A DNA stretch of 30,345 bases from Rhodospirillaceae bacterium (GTDB lineage: Bacteria; Pseudomonadota; Alphaproteobacteria; DSM-16000; Inquilinaceae). The translations under genes were made by a program, and so were the position numbers. The stretch's first letter is position 1. Every line of letters starts with the position of its first letter. The notes beneath the pieces are model-generated. The model saw only the letters and a program-made list of their open reading frames with translations, did no database searches and was not told the origin of the DNA. Positions 14,771-22,468 of this stretch are shown piece by piece. Location: contig JACKIG010000041.1 of the NCBI GenBank assembly GCA_020638595.1, positions 1 to 30,345 on the forward strand, written 5' to 3'.

Positions 14771-16057
14771 TCAGTCCGGCATGAAGATCGCTGGCAACCA
14801 TAGGGATACCTCGGGCACGAAGGCGATGATCAGCAGGACGGCAAATATGCCGGCCAGATAGGGAAGCAACTCGCGGCTCAATCTCCAGATCGGGACGTTG
14901 GCGATACTGGCTACGGCATAGAGGCACATGCCCACAGGCGGCGTCAGCAGTCCGATCATCGAACACAGGATCATGACGACGCCGAACTGGACCGGGTCGA
15001 TCCCGAACTGCTGCACCAGCGGCATGAACACCGGGATGCTGATCACCAGGACGGCGATGCCTTCCAGGAAGCAGCCGAGCGCCAGCAGGATGACGATGAT
15101 GATCATCATCAGCACCGTCGGCGACTGGGTCAGGCTGGTCAGGCCCTCGATCACGTGGTTGGGAATGCGCTGCTGGATCATCAGCCAGCCGAAGAAGCCG
15201 GCCGCAGCGATGATGAACAGGATCTTCACGCTCTGCACCGCGGTGGTCCAGAGAATGGCGGGCAGGTCGGCCAGGCCGATCTCACGATAGACGCCCATGC
15301 CGATGATGAGGGCGTAGAGGGAGGCGACGACGGCCGCTTCCGTCGGCGTGAACAGGCCGCCCAGAATGCCGCCGATGATGATGATCGGCATCAGCAGGGC
15401 GAGGAAGGCCCGCCAGAACGTGCGCCAGACCAGGGTCAGGGTGGCGCGGGCGTTGCACGGATAGTTGCGCCGGCGCGAAACGAAATAGACGGCTATCATC
15501 AGCGCGATCCCCATCAGCCCGCCGGGCAGGAAGCCGGCCAGGAACAGCTTGCCGACGGACACGCCGGTGATGCTGCCGTAGATGACGAAGGGGATGCTGG
15601 GGGGAACGACCGGACCGATGGTGGACGACGCCGCGGTAATGGCGGCACTGAATTCGCGGTCGTAGCCGTTCTTGGTCATCGCCTCCATCTCGATCAGGCC
15701 CAGCCCGGCGGCATCGGCCACCGCGGCCCCGGACATGCCCGAGAACACCATGCTGGAGACGACGTTGACATGGCCCAGGCCGCCGCGCAGATGGCCGACC
15801 AGGGCGAGCGCGAAATCGAAGATGCGTTGGGTGATGCCGGCGGTGTTCATCAGGTTGCCGGCCAGGATGAAGAACGGGATCGCCAGCAGCGTGAACCCGG
15901 TGGTCGCCGAGTACATGCGCTGGGCCATCACCAGCAGCATCCGCGCTTCGTCCAGGAAGACGAAGGACAGAACCGCCGTCAGGCCCATGGCCACGGCGAT
16001 CGGCACGCCCAGCAGGACCAGGGCGAACAGACCGCCGAAGATGGCCAGCGCCAGCAT
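14771..16057 (-). CDS. dctM: TRAP transporter large permease subunit (DctM)
   Basis: A 428-residue integral membrane protein of about twelve helices, the normal DctM length. It starts MLALAIFGGLFALVLLGVPIAVAMG, carries the conserved block FFILAGNLMNTAGIT near residues 62-76, GGLGHVNVVSSMVFSGMSGAAVADAAGLG near 92-120, and ends in a hydrophobic helix before PAIFMPD. It is the ion-coupled translocation subunit and lies between dctP and dctQ. The order P-M-Q seen here differs from the more usual P-Q-M. The 32 bases separating it from dctP imply one transcript. Confidence 0.95.
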   Translation of the reverse strand: MLALAIFGGLFALVLLGVPIAVAMGLTAVLSFVFLDEARMLLVMAQRMYSATTGFTLLAIPFFILAGNLMNTAGITQRIFDFALALVGHLRGGLGHVNVVSSMVFSGMSGAAVADAAGLGLIEMEAMTKNGYDREFSAAITAASSTIGPVVPPSIPFVIYGSITGVSVGKLFLAGFLPGGLMGIALMIAVYFVSRRRNYPCNARATLTLVWRTFWRAFLALLMPIIIIGGILGGLFTPTEAAVVASLYALIIGMGVYREIGLADLPAILWTTAVQSVKILFIIAAAGFFGWLMIQQRIPNHVIEGLTSLTQSPTVLMMIIIVILLALGCFLEGIAVLVISIPVFMPLVQQFGIDPVQFGVVMILCSMIGLLTPPVGMCLYAVASIANVPIWRLSRELLPYLAGIFAVLLIIAFVPEVSLWLPAIFMPD

Positions 16058-16089
16058 CTCCCGCTCTCCAGCCCGGACAGTCCACGCGG

Positions 16090-17079
16090 TCAGCGGGCCG
16101 CTTCGACCATTTCGAGGAACCGCGTGACGTTCTCGGCACCGGCGTATTCCCCGATCCGGTCATAGGCGGGCTGCATCACTGCGCGGAAGGCCGCGATATC
16201 GGGCTCCGTCACCTCCATGCCGCCTTCCGATTGCAGCAGCTCAAGCAGGTTGGCCTCGTTCGCCACCAGGGCATCGCGGAAGTGCTGGCCGGCGCGGGCG
16301 CTTTCCTCGCGCAGGATCTGCTGCTGCTCGGCCGTCAGCTGGTCCCAGGTCTGCTTGCTGATGACATGGACCATGGAGTTGTAGACGTGCCGGGTCAGCG
16401 CCAGGTAGGGCTGCACCTCATAGAGGCGGAAGTGATAGATCACCGACAGCGGGTTTTCCTGCCCGTCGACGACGCCCTGTTGCAGGGCCATCGGCAGTTC
16501 GGGGAAGGCGATCTGCTCGACGGTGGCGCCGCTGGCCTCCATCGCCGCTTGCAGCTGGATTTCCGGCGGCGTGCGCATGCGCAGGCCCGCCATGTCGGCC
16601 GGCGTCATGATCGGACGTACGGCGTTGGTGACGTTGCGGAAACCCCATTCCCAGTTCGACAGGAACACCAGGTCCTTGTCCTCGAGCAGCGGCGCGGTCC
16701 ATTCGGCGAACGGGCCGTCCAGCACCCGCCAGGCGTGCTGATAGCTGTCGAAGACGAACGGCGTCATGACGACGGCGAACTCTTTGACATAGTCCTGCAG
16801 GGCACCCTGGGTGGGAACGCTCATGTCGATGAGGCCCAGCACCGTCTGTTCCAGCTGCTCCGGCGGCGAGCCGAGCTCGTTGTTGGGGTAGACGGTGACG
16901 GTGACTTCGCCGTTGGTGCGCTGCGCCACGGCCTCGGCGAACATCAGTGCCGCCTCGTGGCCGGGGTGGTCCTCGGCCGCATAGTGGGCGAAGCGCAGCT
17001 CGACGGCACCGGCCGAGCCGGCGGCAAGACCGCCCAACAGGGCTGTGCCGGCCAACAGAGACAAGAAGGTACGGGTCAT
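16090..17079 (-). CDS. dctP: TRAP transporter periplasmic substrate-binding protein (DctP)
   Basis: A 329-residue periplasmic binding protein. Residues 1-25 form a Sec signal peptide (TRTFLSLLAGTALLGGLAAG, cleavage after AGA). The mature part begins VELRFAHYAAEDHPGHEAALMF and has the family's MRTPPEIQLQAAMEASGA block and the LPMALQQGVVDGQENPLS segment, where the Arg of MRTPP is the position that normally salt-bridges a substrate carboxylate. This supports an organic-acid ligand such as a uronate or aldonate. The start at 17079 is fixed by AGGAGGAG seven bases upstream and by the signal peptide, although the frame is open to 17310. It is the first gene of the nine-gene cluster. Confidence 0.95.
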   Translation of the reverse strand: MTRTFLSLLAGTALLGGLAAGSAGAVELRFAHYAAEDHPGHEAALMFAEAVAQRTNGEVTVTVYPNNELGSPPEQLEQTVLGLIDMSVPTQGALQDYVKEFAVVMTPFVFDSYQHAWRVLDGPFAEWTAPLLEDKDLVFLSNWEWGFRNVTNAVRPIMTPADMAGLRMRTPPEIQLQAAMEASGATVEQIAFPELPMALQQGVVDGQENPLSVIYHFRLYEVQPYLALTRHVYNSMVHVISKQTWDQLTAEQQQILREESARAGQHFRDALVANEANLLELLQSEGGMEVTEPDIAAFRAVMQPAYDRIGEYAGAENVTRFLEMVEAAR

Positions 17080-17874
17080 ACGCGTGTCTCCTCCTGATCT
17101 GCGGAGGGAGGTCGTGCGACGATCCGCCGACAAGTTCGGGCCGGTATCGGTCCCAATGGGAACGGGCGCGCACGCCCGCAGCGACGCCATGGGCCGAAAC
17201 CGCCTTCGCCTGGCGGCATCGGATGTCCTCCCCCCCTTTGGGGCTGCCCGGTCAGTCAATGTGCCGCAGGGGCTGCGGTGCGACGGCCGAGCTTCATTAG
17301 TTAGTTTCATATTTGGAACTTGGTTCCAATATTTATGCTATGCTTCGGGGCTTCCTGTTGTCAATCGTCGTAACCATCCGTGGAAAACAATGCGCCGTGC
17401 CGGGATAGGGTGCGTCGTGGGTAGTGTCTGGAAGCGCCGCCACCACGCCCTTGCCGAACCGGATCACGCGATGATGGACTGTCAGGCCCCGGCTGTGGGC
17501 ACAACGGGGCGATCTCTAGTCCCGGCAGGGAAATCGGGGACGTGTGTTGGGGCTCGCGAAGTCGAGGCCTGGGCGGGACACGGACCCTGCACGACCTCTC
17601 GGCAACCGTTTCCTTTGAATGCGAACTATAATAGTGTTCCGCAAGAAATTGCGAAATTGGCCAGGAATTTCAAACTTGTTCCGGGTCTCGTCCGCGCATT
17701 CTGCCGGGACGATCGTTGCTTCTGCTTGGTTTGCAGGGCAATACATACGTTTTCGCAAATTCTCACGTCGTTTTTCTGGGATTAGTGTTATCTTTCATTG
17801 TGGTCTTGTTTGGGAAGACTGCGATCGAAATGCGGCTGAGACCGAAGGGCAAAACGACCAGGCAAGGGTTTGCG
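17080..17874. other. Long intergenic region between dctP and the acetyltransferase
   Basis: About 795 bases between two divergent genes with no supported coding sequence. The part from about 17600 to 17830 is AT-rich compared with its surroundings and contains a perfect TATAAT (17627-17632) on the plus strand, without a matching -35 box. Open frames here start at TTG or overlap the acetyltransferase out of frame. The palindrome at 17313-17329 is listed separately. The region could hold decayed sequence or an unrecognised small RNA. Confidence 0.5.
17313..17329. promoter_or_regulatory. Palindromic operator candidate for the IclR regulator
   Basis: A perfect 17-base palindrome: TTGGAAC, then TTG, then GTTCCAA. 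It lies in a locally AT-rich stretch 234 bases upstream of the dctP start codon. IclR-family proteins commonly bind palindromes of this size with a GGAA/TTCC core. The IclR gene is within the operon that starts at dctP, so the site is the natural candidate for its binding. No transcription start could be placed with confidence. Confidence 0.65.
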
Positions 17875-18552
17875 ATGACACACCTTTCTACAATACGGCC
17901 GGTCAAGGATCCCGCGCACGGGGACCTCACTTTTTCGCTCCTCCAATTCGCCATCGCGCAGCAGGCGGCCAGGGATCTGGTCCTCCGCCCCGCGCGATCG
18001 TCGGATGAAGAAGCGGTTGTGAAACTCTGGCACGATGGCTGGCACGAGACCCACGCACCGCTGGCGCCGCCGGAGCTGGTGGAGCGGCGGACGATGGACG
18101 ATTTCCGCTCGCGCATCGGCTGCCGGCTGCCGTTGGCCACCGTGGCCGAACTGGACCGCAAGGTCGTCGGTTTCTGCTCGATCAAGGAAAGCCAGATCGA
18201 TCAGCTCTACCTGGCGCGCCCGGTCTGGGGGTCCGGGATGGCGCAGGCGCTGCTCGACGATGGCCTTGCCAGGCTGGCCCGCCGTGGCGTCGATGTGGCG
18301 TGGCTGATCTGCGCCATCGGCAACCACCGTGCCGCCCGTTTCTACGAGAAGATGGGATGGACCAATACCGGTGTGGTGCCGGTGATGACGGAGACGTCGA
18401 ACGGTCCGATGGCGGTCAACGGCTGGCGGATGGAAAGGACGATCGACAGTCCCGAAGAGGTGCGCCAGCAGGACGCCTATGCGGTGCTGATCCATGTCGG
18501 TGCCCGCGCCCATCGCGCCCATCGTGCCCTGGCAGCGATGGCGGGCGCCTGA
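17875..18552 (+). CDS. GNAT-family N-acetyltransferase
   Basis: A 225-residue protein whose residues about 38-185 form a GNAT domain: LVLRPARSSDEEAVVKLW at its start, then the acetyl-CoA-binding motif region IDQLYLARPVWGSGMAQALLDDG, and ICAIGNHRAARFYEKMGW at the end. The Asn and the R-F-Y-E-K-x-G-W block are characteristic. The substrate is unknown. The ATG at 17875 has AAGGG seven bases upstream; an in-frame TTG at 17716 would add a hydrophobic leader but has no ribosome binding site. The 40-residue N-terminal leader and the Ala/His-rich tail (AHRAHRALAAMAGA) are outside the domain. It is monocistronic or first in the small-gene run. Confidence 0.85.
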   Translation: MTHLSTIRPVKDPAHGDLTFSLLQFAIAQQAARDLVLRPARSSDEEAVVKLWHDGWHETHAPLAPPELVERRTMDDFRSRIGCRLPLATVAELDRKVVGFCSIKESQIDQLYLARPVWGSGMAQALLDDGLARLARRGVDVAWLICAIGNHRAARFYEKMGWTNTGVVPVMTETSNGPMAVNGWRMERTIDSPEEVRQQDAYAVLIHVGARAHRAHRALAAMAGA

Positions 18553-18711
18553 CCGCGTCGCCGGCCAGCCGCGCACGCAGGACCGTCGGGAAAGGAGAGC
18601 GGAAAAATCTTTGGGGGGTGTGTCGACCGTCACGGCGCACTGACCCCCAGCCCGTCACCCTGGGATGTGGCGAACGGTCAAATCACCGCGCCGGGAAGGG
18701 GAGTCGGGACA

Positions 18712-18879
18712 ATGTTGAAGATGGTGACGGCGCTGATCACGATCCTGGTCGCCGGGATGGTCTACATCGAGACGGCCCGGCCGGGCACGATCTGCGACAG
18801 CTTCGGGGGGCCCCAGCTTTACGCCAAGGGCACCACCCTGCCGGCGGAGTCGATCCGGGTCTCGTCCCTCGATCGTTGA
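18712..18879 (+). CDS. Small single-pass membrane or secreted protein, unknown
   Basis: A 55-residue protein: MLKMVTALITILVAGMVYIET forms a signal peptide or membrane anchor, followed by about 33 polar residues with a single Cys (TICDSF). The ATG at 18712 is preceded by AAGGGGAG at a good distance; an in-frame GTG at 18667 is less well supported. No known family was recognised. It sits 160 bases after the acetyltransferase and 18 bases before the next gene, so it may share a transcript with that gene. Confidence 0.6.
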   Translation: MLKMVTALITILVAGMVYIETARPGTICDSFGGPQLYAKGTTLPAESIRVSSLDR

Positions 18880-18897
18880 CGGGCGCGGCGACTGGCC

Positions 18898-19440
18898 ATG
18901 GAGTCGCATTCCGGCGCGACCGAGGGTTGCGGACAGCGACCGTCAGGCGACCCCGGCGGCCCGCGGACCGTCGACCGGTGGGTCTGCGAGCTCAGGGACC
19001 GGATCCCCGATGGTCGGGAATGCTCCTACTGGCAGCATGAGTTGCCGATCGAGGATTGGCTGAACGCAATCGGCGGTCCCGTTTCCGGCCGGTTGCGGCG
19101 ATGCGCCCAGATCGCGGTGGAGGCGGCCCACGGACTGGCCCAGGCCAAACCCAGCTTCGGGGGCGCCGCCAGAGCCCTGTTGATTCTACCGATCCCGCAT
19201 ATGGCCGGTGCCCAGATTTCCATCATCTTCGACGAACAGCACTACCGCTGCCTGACGTCGCAGCACCTGCATCGCCGCCTGTGGTCGCCGTTGCCGCCGG
19301 CCCGCAGCCTGTGCCGGGAATGGGCCTTGTCGCTACCCTGCGGGTTCGCGGAGCGCGGCTTCGCCGACCAGGCGCGCAGTCACGGCGACGATGGTGCAGT
19401 CGGCTGCGACGGCGAGGTCTGGCTGATCGGCGAGGTCTGA
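18898..19440 (+). CDS. Conserved hypothetical protein, possibly DUF3916-like
   Basis: A 180-residue soluble protein without signal peptide. The part from about residue 26 looks like a real domain: DRWVCELRDRIPDGRECSYW, KPSFGGAARALLILPIPHMAGAQISIIFDEQHY, ARSLCREWALSLPCGF and a C-terminal DGEVWLIGEV. This order of blocks (a W-rich start, a hydrophobic P-x-x-x-x-x-Q-I-x-I-x-F strand, then R-S-L-x-x-E-W, then G-E-x-W-x-I-G-E at the end) recalls DUF3916, from memory and unverified. Function is unknown. The first 25 residues are Gly/Pro-rich and no strong ribosome binding site precedes the ATG, so the true start may be further in. Confidence 0.65.
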   Translation: MESHSGATEGCGQRPSGDPGGPRTVDRWVCELRDRIPDGRECSYWQHELPIEDWLNAIGGPVSGRLRRCAQIAVEAAHGLAQAKPSFGGAARALLILPIPHMAGAQISIIFDEQHYRCLTSQHLHRRLWSPLPPARSLCREWALSLPCGFAERGFADQARSHGDDGAVGCDGEVWLIGEV

Positions 19441-19606
19441 TCGCCGCCGCATCGGCGGATGAGTCCATCTCCAATCGCGCGTCGTCGTCGCCCCAGAGCC
19501 GATGTTGTTCCCATCCAGCCGGCTTCTCCCCAGAGGTCTGCCCCTTTGCAAGGAACGGCGCAGGCCGGCTGCCGTTGATTGGCGGAAGGCGCGCGGCGGG
19601 GCGGCT

Positions 19607-19798
19607 TCATCCTGCCGGCGGCACGATCTCCGGTTCCTTGGGCGGGAAGATCTCGTCCGGAGGCAAAGTCGGCTCTTCCACGGGGATGCGGCCCGGCGCG
19701 ATGCCGGGCGGCAGATTCTCTTCCGGGATTTCGGGCGGCCGCTCCGGCGGCAGCTTGGGCGGAGGACCGGCGTGCAGTCCGGCAGGCGTGCGGGTCAT
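19607..19798 (-). CDS. Small proline-rich protein
   Basis: A 63-residue protein that is about one-third proline, with recurring P-P-E, P-E-I-P and L-P-P units (for example PPKLPPERPPEIPEENLPPG). Such peptides are extended and can be docking or spacer sequences; similar short P-P-E-I-P proteins occur in proteobacteria, from memory. An AGGGAG ribosome binding site six bases before the ATG supports translation. It is convergent with the DUF3916-like gene and divergent from the 108-residue gene. No signal peptide is seen. Confidence 0.6.
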   Translation of the reverse strand: MTRTPAGLHAGPPPKLPPERPPEIPEENLPPGIAPGRIPVEEPTLPPDEIFPPKEPEIVPPAG

Positions 19799-19978
19799 CG
19801 GTCGTCTCCCTGGATTCGAAGCACCTCAATTCACCCAGAAACAACGCCGCCGTGCGCCGGGTTCCCCTGGACGCGACGTGACTGCGACCGGAACCAAACG
19901 GCACGTCGGGCATTGGGAGCGGATGTCTGTGCCGGGACCCAAGGGTGCGGGGGCGGCAGCCAAGTCGAGGAGGAGATC

Positions 19979-20305
19979 ATGATGGGACAGCGAGCAGCCG
20001 GGCCGTGCGTCTGGCGGATCGTTCCAGCCGCAGCAGCGGACGACCCCACCTGGCTGGGCCTGGAGATCTGGTCGCAGGTGGTGGTCCGTGCCGCCACCTC
20101 GGCCGAGGCCCGGATTCATGCCGGGTGCCTGGCCAGATCGGCCCTGATTTCGGGTCAGAGTCTTGAACAGCTCGACCGCCAGGGCGGCTTCATGAGCGAG
20201 AAGCTCTACCACGTTCAGCCTCTGTCGCCGGAAGAGGCCTCGGCCTATGAGGATTCCGGACCGGGCGTGCTGTGGGCAAGACGCAGGGGACAGACGGGCG
20301 CGTGA
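19979..20305 (+). CDS. Conserved hypothetical small protein
   Basis: A 108-residue protein containing CVWRIVPAAAADDPTWLG, WSQVVVRAATSAEARIHAG and SEKLYHVQPLSPEEASAYEDSGPGVLWA. The W-R-I-V-P start, V-V-R-A strand and L-Y-x-V-x-P-L strand suggest a small alpha/beta domain; no named family is recognised. GAGGAG just before ATGATG gives a strong ribosome binding site. The stop overlaps the GTG start of the next gene (GTGA), so it is probably co-translated with the membrane protein downstream. Confidence 0.75.
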   Translation: MMGQRAAGPCVWRIVPAAAADDPTWLGLEIWSQVVVRAATSAEARIHAGCLARSALISGQSLEQLDRQGGFMSEKLYHVQPLSPEEASAYEDSGPGVLWARRRGQTGA

Positions 20306-20943
20306 CCGCGGTGGAACAGGCGGCCGGCAAGACAGCCGGCAGGGCAGGGTTGCACTGGCTGCGCACGCCCGCGCTGCTGTTGGGCCGTCTGAACGGGTCC
20401 CGCCACCGCATGGGGTTGCTGGCAGTCGCCTCGTTCCTCGAGACGATCATCGTGCCCATCGCCATCGAGCTGATCCTTGTCCCGTTCATGCTGGCCAACC
20501 GCGGCAAGGTCTGGCTGATCGCCACGGTCACGCTGGTCGGCTGCCTGGCGGCGGCGATGGTCGGCTATGCCGTCGGCGCATTGCTGTTCGATACCGTCGG
20601 CCAGTGGGCCATCGACAGCTGGGGCCTGGGCGATGCCTATGCCGCCTATGGTGCGCAGTTCGAGGACCATGGCTTCTGGGCGATCGTGCTGGTCGGGGTG
20701 ACGCCGATCCCCTTTCCCATCGCCATGCTGGCGGCCGGGGCGGCGGACTATTCGATCCCGCTCTACCTGCTGGCCTGCATTCTCGCCCGCGGCGTCCGCT
20801 ACTACGGGCTGGCGCTGTTGATTGTCGCCTTCGGGCCGGCCGTCGAGCGCTGGTTCCGGCGAAGCCGGTTCTTTCGCGCCGGGTTCCCCCAGGATCGGTC
20901 CGGGCACGCGGTGTCCAGAGCCGGCAGGCACACGTCCGACTGA
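20302..20943 (+). CDS. VTT/DedA-like (YqaA-type) inner membrane protein
   Basis: A 213-residue membrane protein. The core has segments at about residues 37-57 (LLAVASFLETIIVPIAIELILVPF), 66-90 and 120-150, with the family's F-x-E-x-x-x-x-P-I near the start and VTPIPFPIAMLAAGAADYSIPLYLLACILARGVRY, which corresponds to the conserved P-x-P and A-x-x-x-R-x-x-R/G-Y motif of VTT/SNARE-associated proteins. These are thought to act in lipid scrambling or membrane homeostasis. The GTG at 20302, overlapping the previous stop, is preferred to the GTG at 20272. The C-terminal tail after about residue 185 is basic and soluble. Confidence 0.8.
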   Translation: MTAVEQAAGKTAGRAGLHWLRTPALLLGRLNGSRHRMGLLAVASFLETIIVPIAIELILVPFMLANRGKVWLIATVTLVGCLAAAMVGYAVGALLFDTVGQWAIDSWGLGDAYAAYGAQFEDHGFWAIVLVGVTPIPFPIAMLAAGAADYSIPLYLLACILARGVRYYGLALLIVAFGPAVERWFRRSRFFRAGFPQDRSGHAVSRAGRHTSD

Positions 20944-21058
20944 TCTGGCCGGACCCGGGTGTGGCGCCATGTCCACCGGTAAGGCCGGGAACATCACGGT
21001 CTTCCGAAGTGTTGTGAGGTCGAGACGACATGTCAGCCGCAAACCGTGGAGCACTGGG

Positions 21059-21208
21059 ATGCATTGGAGCCTGAACCATCTGCGCGGCTTTTCCCTTGGG
21101 GTCACCGACGGGACGTTGGGGAAGGTCGACGACGTCTACTTCCACGACGACAGCTGGGTGGCCAGCCATCTGATCGCCGATACGGGCCGCTACGGGTGCG
21201 ATCAGTGA
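21059..21208 (+). pseudogene. Truncated PRC-barrel protein (N-terminal half only)
   Basis: A 49-codon frame beginning MHWSLNHLRGFSLGVTDG and continuing GKVDDVYFHDDSWVASHLIADTGRYG, the first half of a PRC-barrel domain. Complete family members continue past D-T-G with a W-L-x-x-R-x-V-L-I strand; here the frame ends three codons later at TGA. The missing half is not found in the next 300 bases. A GGAG seven bases before the ATG suggests it may still be translated. Either a decayed gene or a very short form. Confidence 0.65.
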
Positions 21209-21218
21209 AGCTCAGGCG

Positions 21219-21527
21219 ATGAAGCTGACGGACCACCAGATCGAAGAGGTGCAGCGCCAGACTGGCGGGCTGCCGATCCCGGAGTCGAGCACCGAGTTCG
21301 AAATCCTGCGCGGGGCCTTCGGCGACGACAGTTTCTATGCGGCGACGACTGGAATCATCGTCTGGGAATGGAAGGAGGATCATCTGGCGCCCGTGCGGGA
21401 GGCCGTCGCGGTCCAGGTTGCCACATGGCGCAACCGCGATGCGTTCGAGATCGTCAAGATACCGCGGCGGCGCACGCAAGCGGTCATTCGCTTGCCTGTC
21501 AGCGGCATCGGCATCCGCAGCGGCTGA
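21219..21527 (+). CDS. Hypothetical protein
   Basis: A 102-residue soluble protein. MKLTDHQIEEVQRQTGGLPIPE looks like a helix, followed by FEILRGAFGDDSFYAATTGIIVWEW and a beta-rich part with REAVAVQVATWRN. It has mixed amino-acid composition and no family was recognised. It starts ten bases after the truncated PRC-barrel gene with a weak ribosome binding site. The last 20 residues are basic then Gly/Ile-rich. Confidence 0.6.
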   Translation: MKLTDHQIEEVQRQTGGLPIPESSTEFEILRGAFGDDSFYAATTGIIVWEWKEDHLAPVREAVAVQVATWRNRDAFEIVKIPRRRTQAVIRLPVSGIGIRSG

Positions 21528-21631
21528 CCGTCGCGCATCGGGCCGACCGAGCCGGTGCCGTGGCCGGTCGCCGCAGGGGGATCGAGGCGCTAGACTGGGG
21601 TGGTGCGACCCCGTGACCCTTGGTCCCCCCG

Positions 21632-22321
21632 ATGATCGAATTCGCCGTCGCCCTCGGTCTGTTCCTGGCCGCCCATGTGGTGCCGACAAGGCCGGCGCTG
21701 CGTCGGCGGCTGGCCGGCACCCTGGGCGAACGGGTCTATCTCGGCCTCTACTCCCTGTTGTCGATCCTGCTGCTGGGCTGGGTGATCTTTGCCGCCATCC
21801 GCGCCCCCTATGTCGAGCTGTGGCCGCCGGCGCCGTGGCAGGCGATCGTGTCGCTGGCGATGATGCCGCTGTCGTTGGCGTTGCTGGGGGCGGCGGTCGT
21901 GCAGCCCAATCCGCTGTCGGTGGCCACGGCGCGTGGCGCCTTCGATACAGTGCGCCCGGGCATTGTGGCGGTCACCCGCCATCCGTTGCTGTGGGGCTTC
22001 GCGCTGTGGGGTGTCGCCCACCTGCCGCCCAACGGCGATGTCGTCTCGGTTGTCCTGTTCGGTGCGATGACGGCGTTCGCCGGGCTCGGCATGTGGGCCG
22101 TGGAGCGGCGGCGCCGGCGCGAACTGGGGCCATCGCGGTGGGCCGAACTAGCGGGCGCCACCTCTGTGATGCCTTTCGCCGCCCTGGCTAACGGCCGGGC
22201 CGGCCTGCCGCGGGACCTGCGCTGCTGGCTCGGCATCGCCGCCGGCCTGGGCGTCTATGCGCTGCTGGTGCTCGGTGGCCACGTCTGGCTGTTCGGCGTC
22301 GATCCGCTCGGGCGTCTGTGA
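21632..22321 (+). CDS. nnrU: NnrU-family membrane protein
   Basis: A 229-residue protein with about six membrane helices. It starts MIEFAVALGLFLAAHVVPTRP, has LGERVYLGLYSLLSILLLGW (about 31-50), then VRPGIVAVTRHPLLWGFALWGVAHLPPNGD (about 110-139), the T-R-H-P-x-x-W-G-F-x-x-W-x-x-x-H motif that marks NnrU and the related isoprenylcysteine methyltransferase-like proteins, and RRRRELGPSRWAELAGATSVMPF. NnrU was named for a link to nitric-oxide and nitrite metabolism in Rhodobacter, but no denitrification gene is nearby. The ATG at 21632 is chosen over an upstream in-frame start at 21620 because of the MIEF N-terminus. Confidence 0.88.
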   Translation: MIEFAVALGLFLAAHVVPTRPALRRRLAGTLGERVYLGLYSLLSILLLGWVIFAAIRAPYVELWPPAPWQAIVSLAMMPLSLALLGAAVVQPNPLSVATARGAFDTVRPGIVAVTRHPLLWGFALWGVAHLPPNGDVVSVVLFGAMTAFAGLGMWAVERRRRRELGPSRWAELAGATSVMPFAALANGRAGLPRDLRCWLGIAAGLGVYALLVLGGHVWLFGVDPLGRL

Positions 22322-22468
22322 ACGGACCTTTTGGACTTTGATTGGTCCTGTCGGCGGCGATAGCGCTGGTCCTTCGCCGCGCAATCCGTAAAGTCCGCGA
22401 CATTGGTCGCCGCAGGAACGGCGGAGAGGGAGCTCTGTCGATATGCCGAACCGGTCGGCGCCGTGACG

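Noticed and set aside
17619..18008. Plus-strand 129-codon frame before the acetyltransferase
   Set aside because: It overlaps the acetyltransferase out of frame, and its second half is a shadow of that gene.
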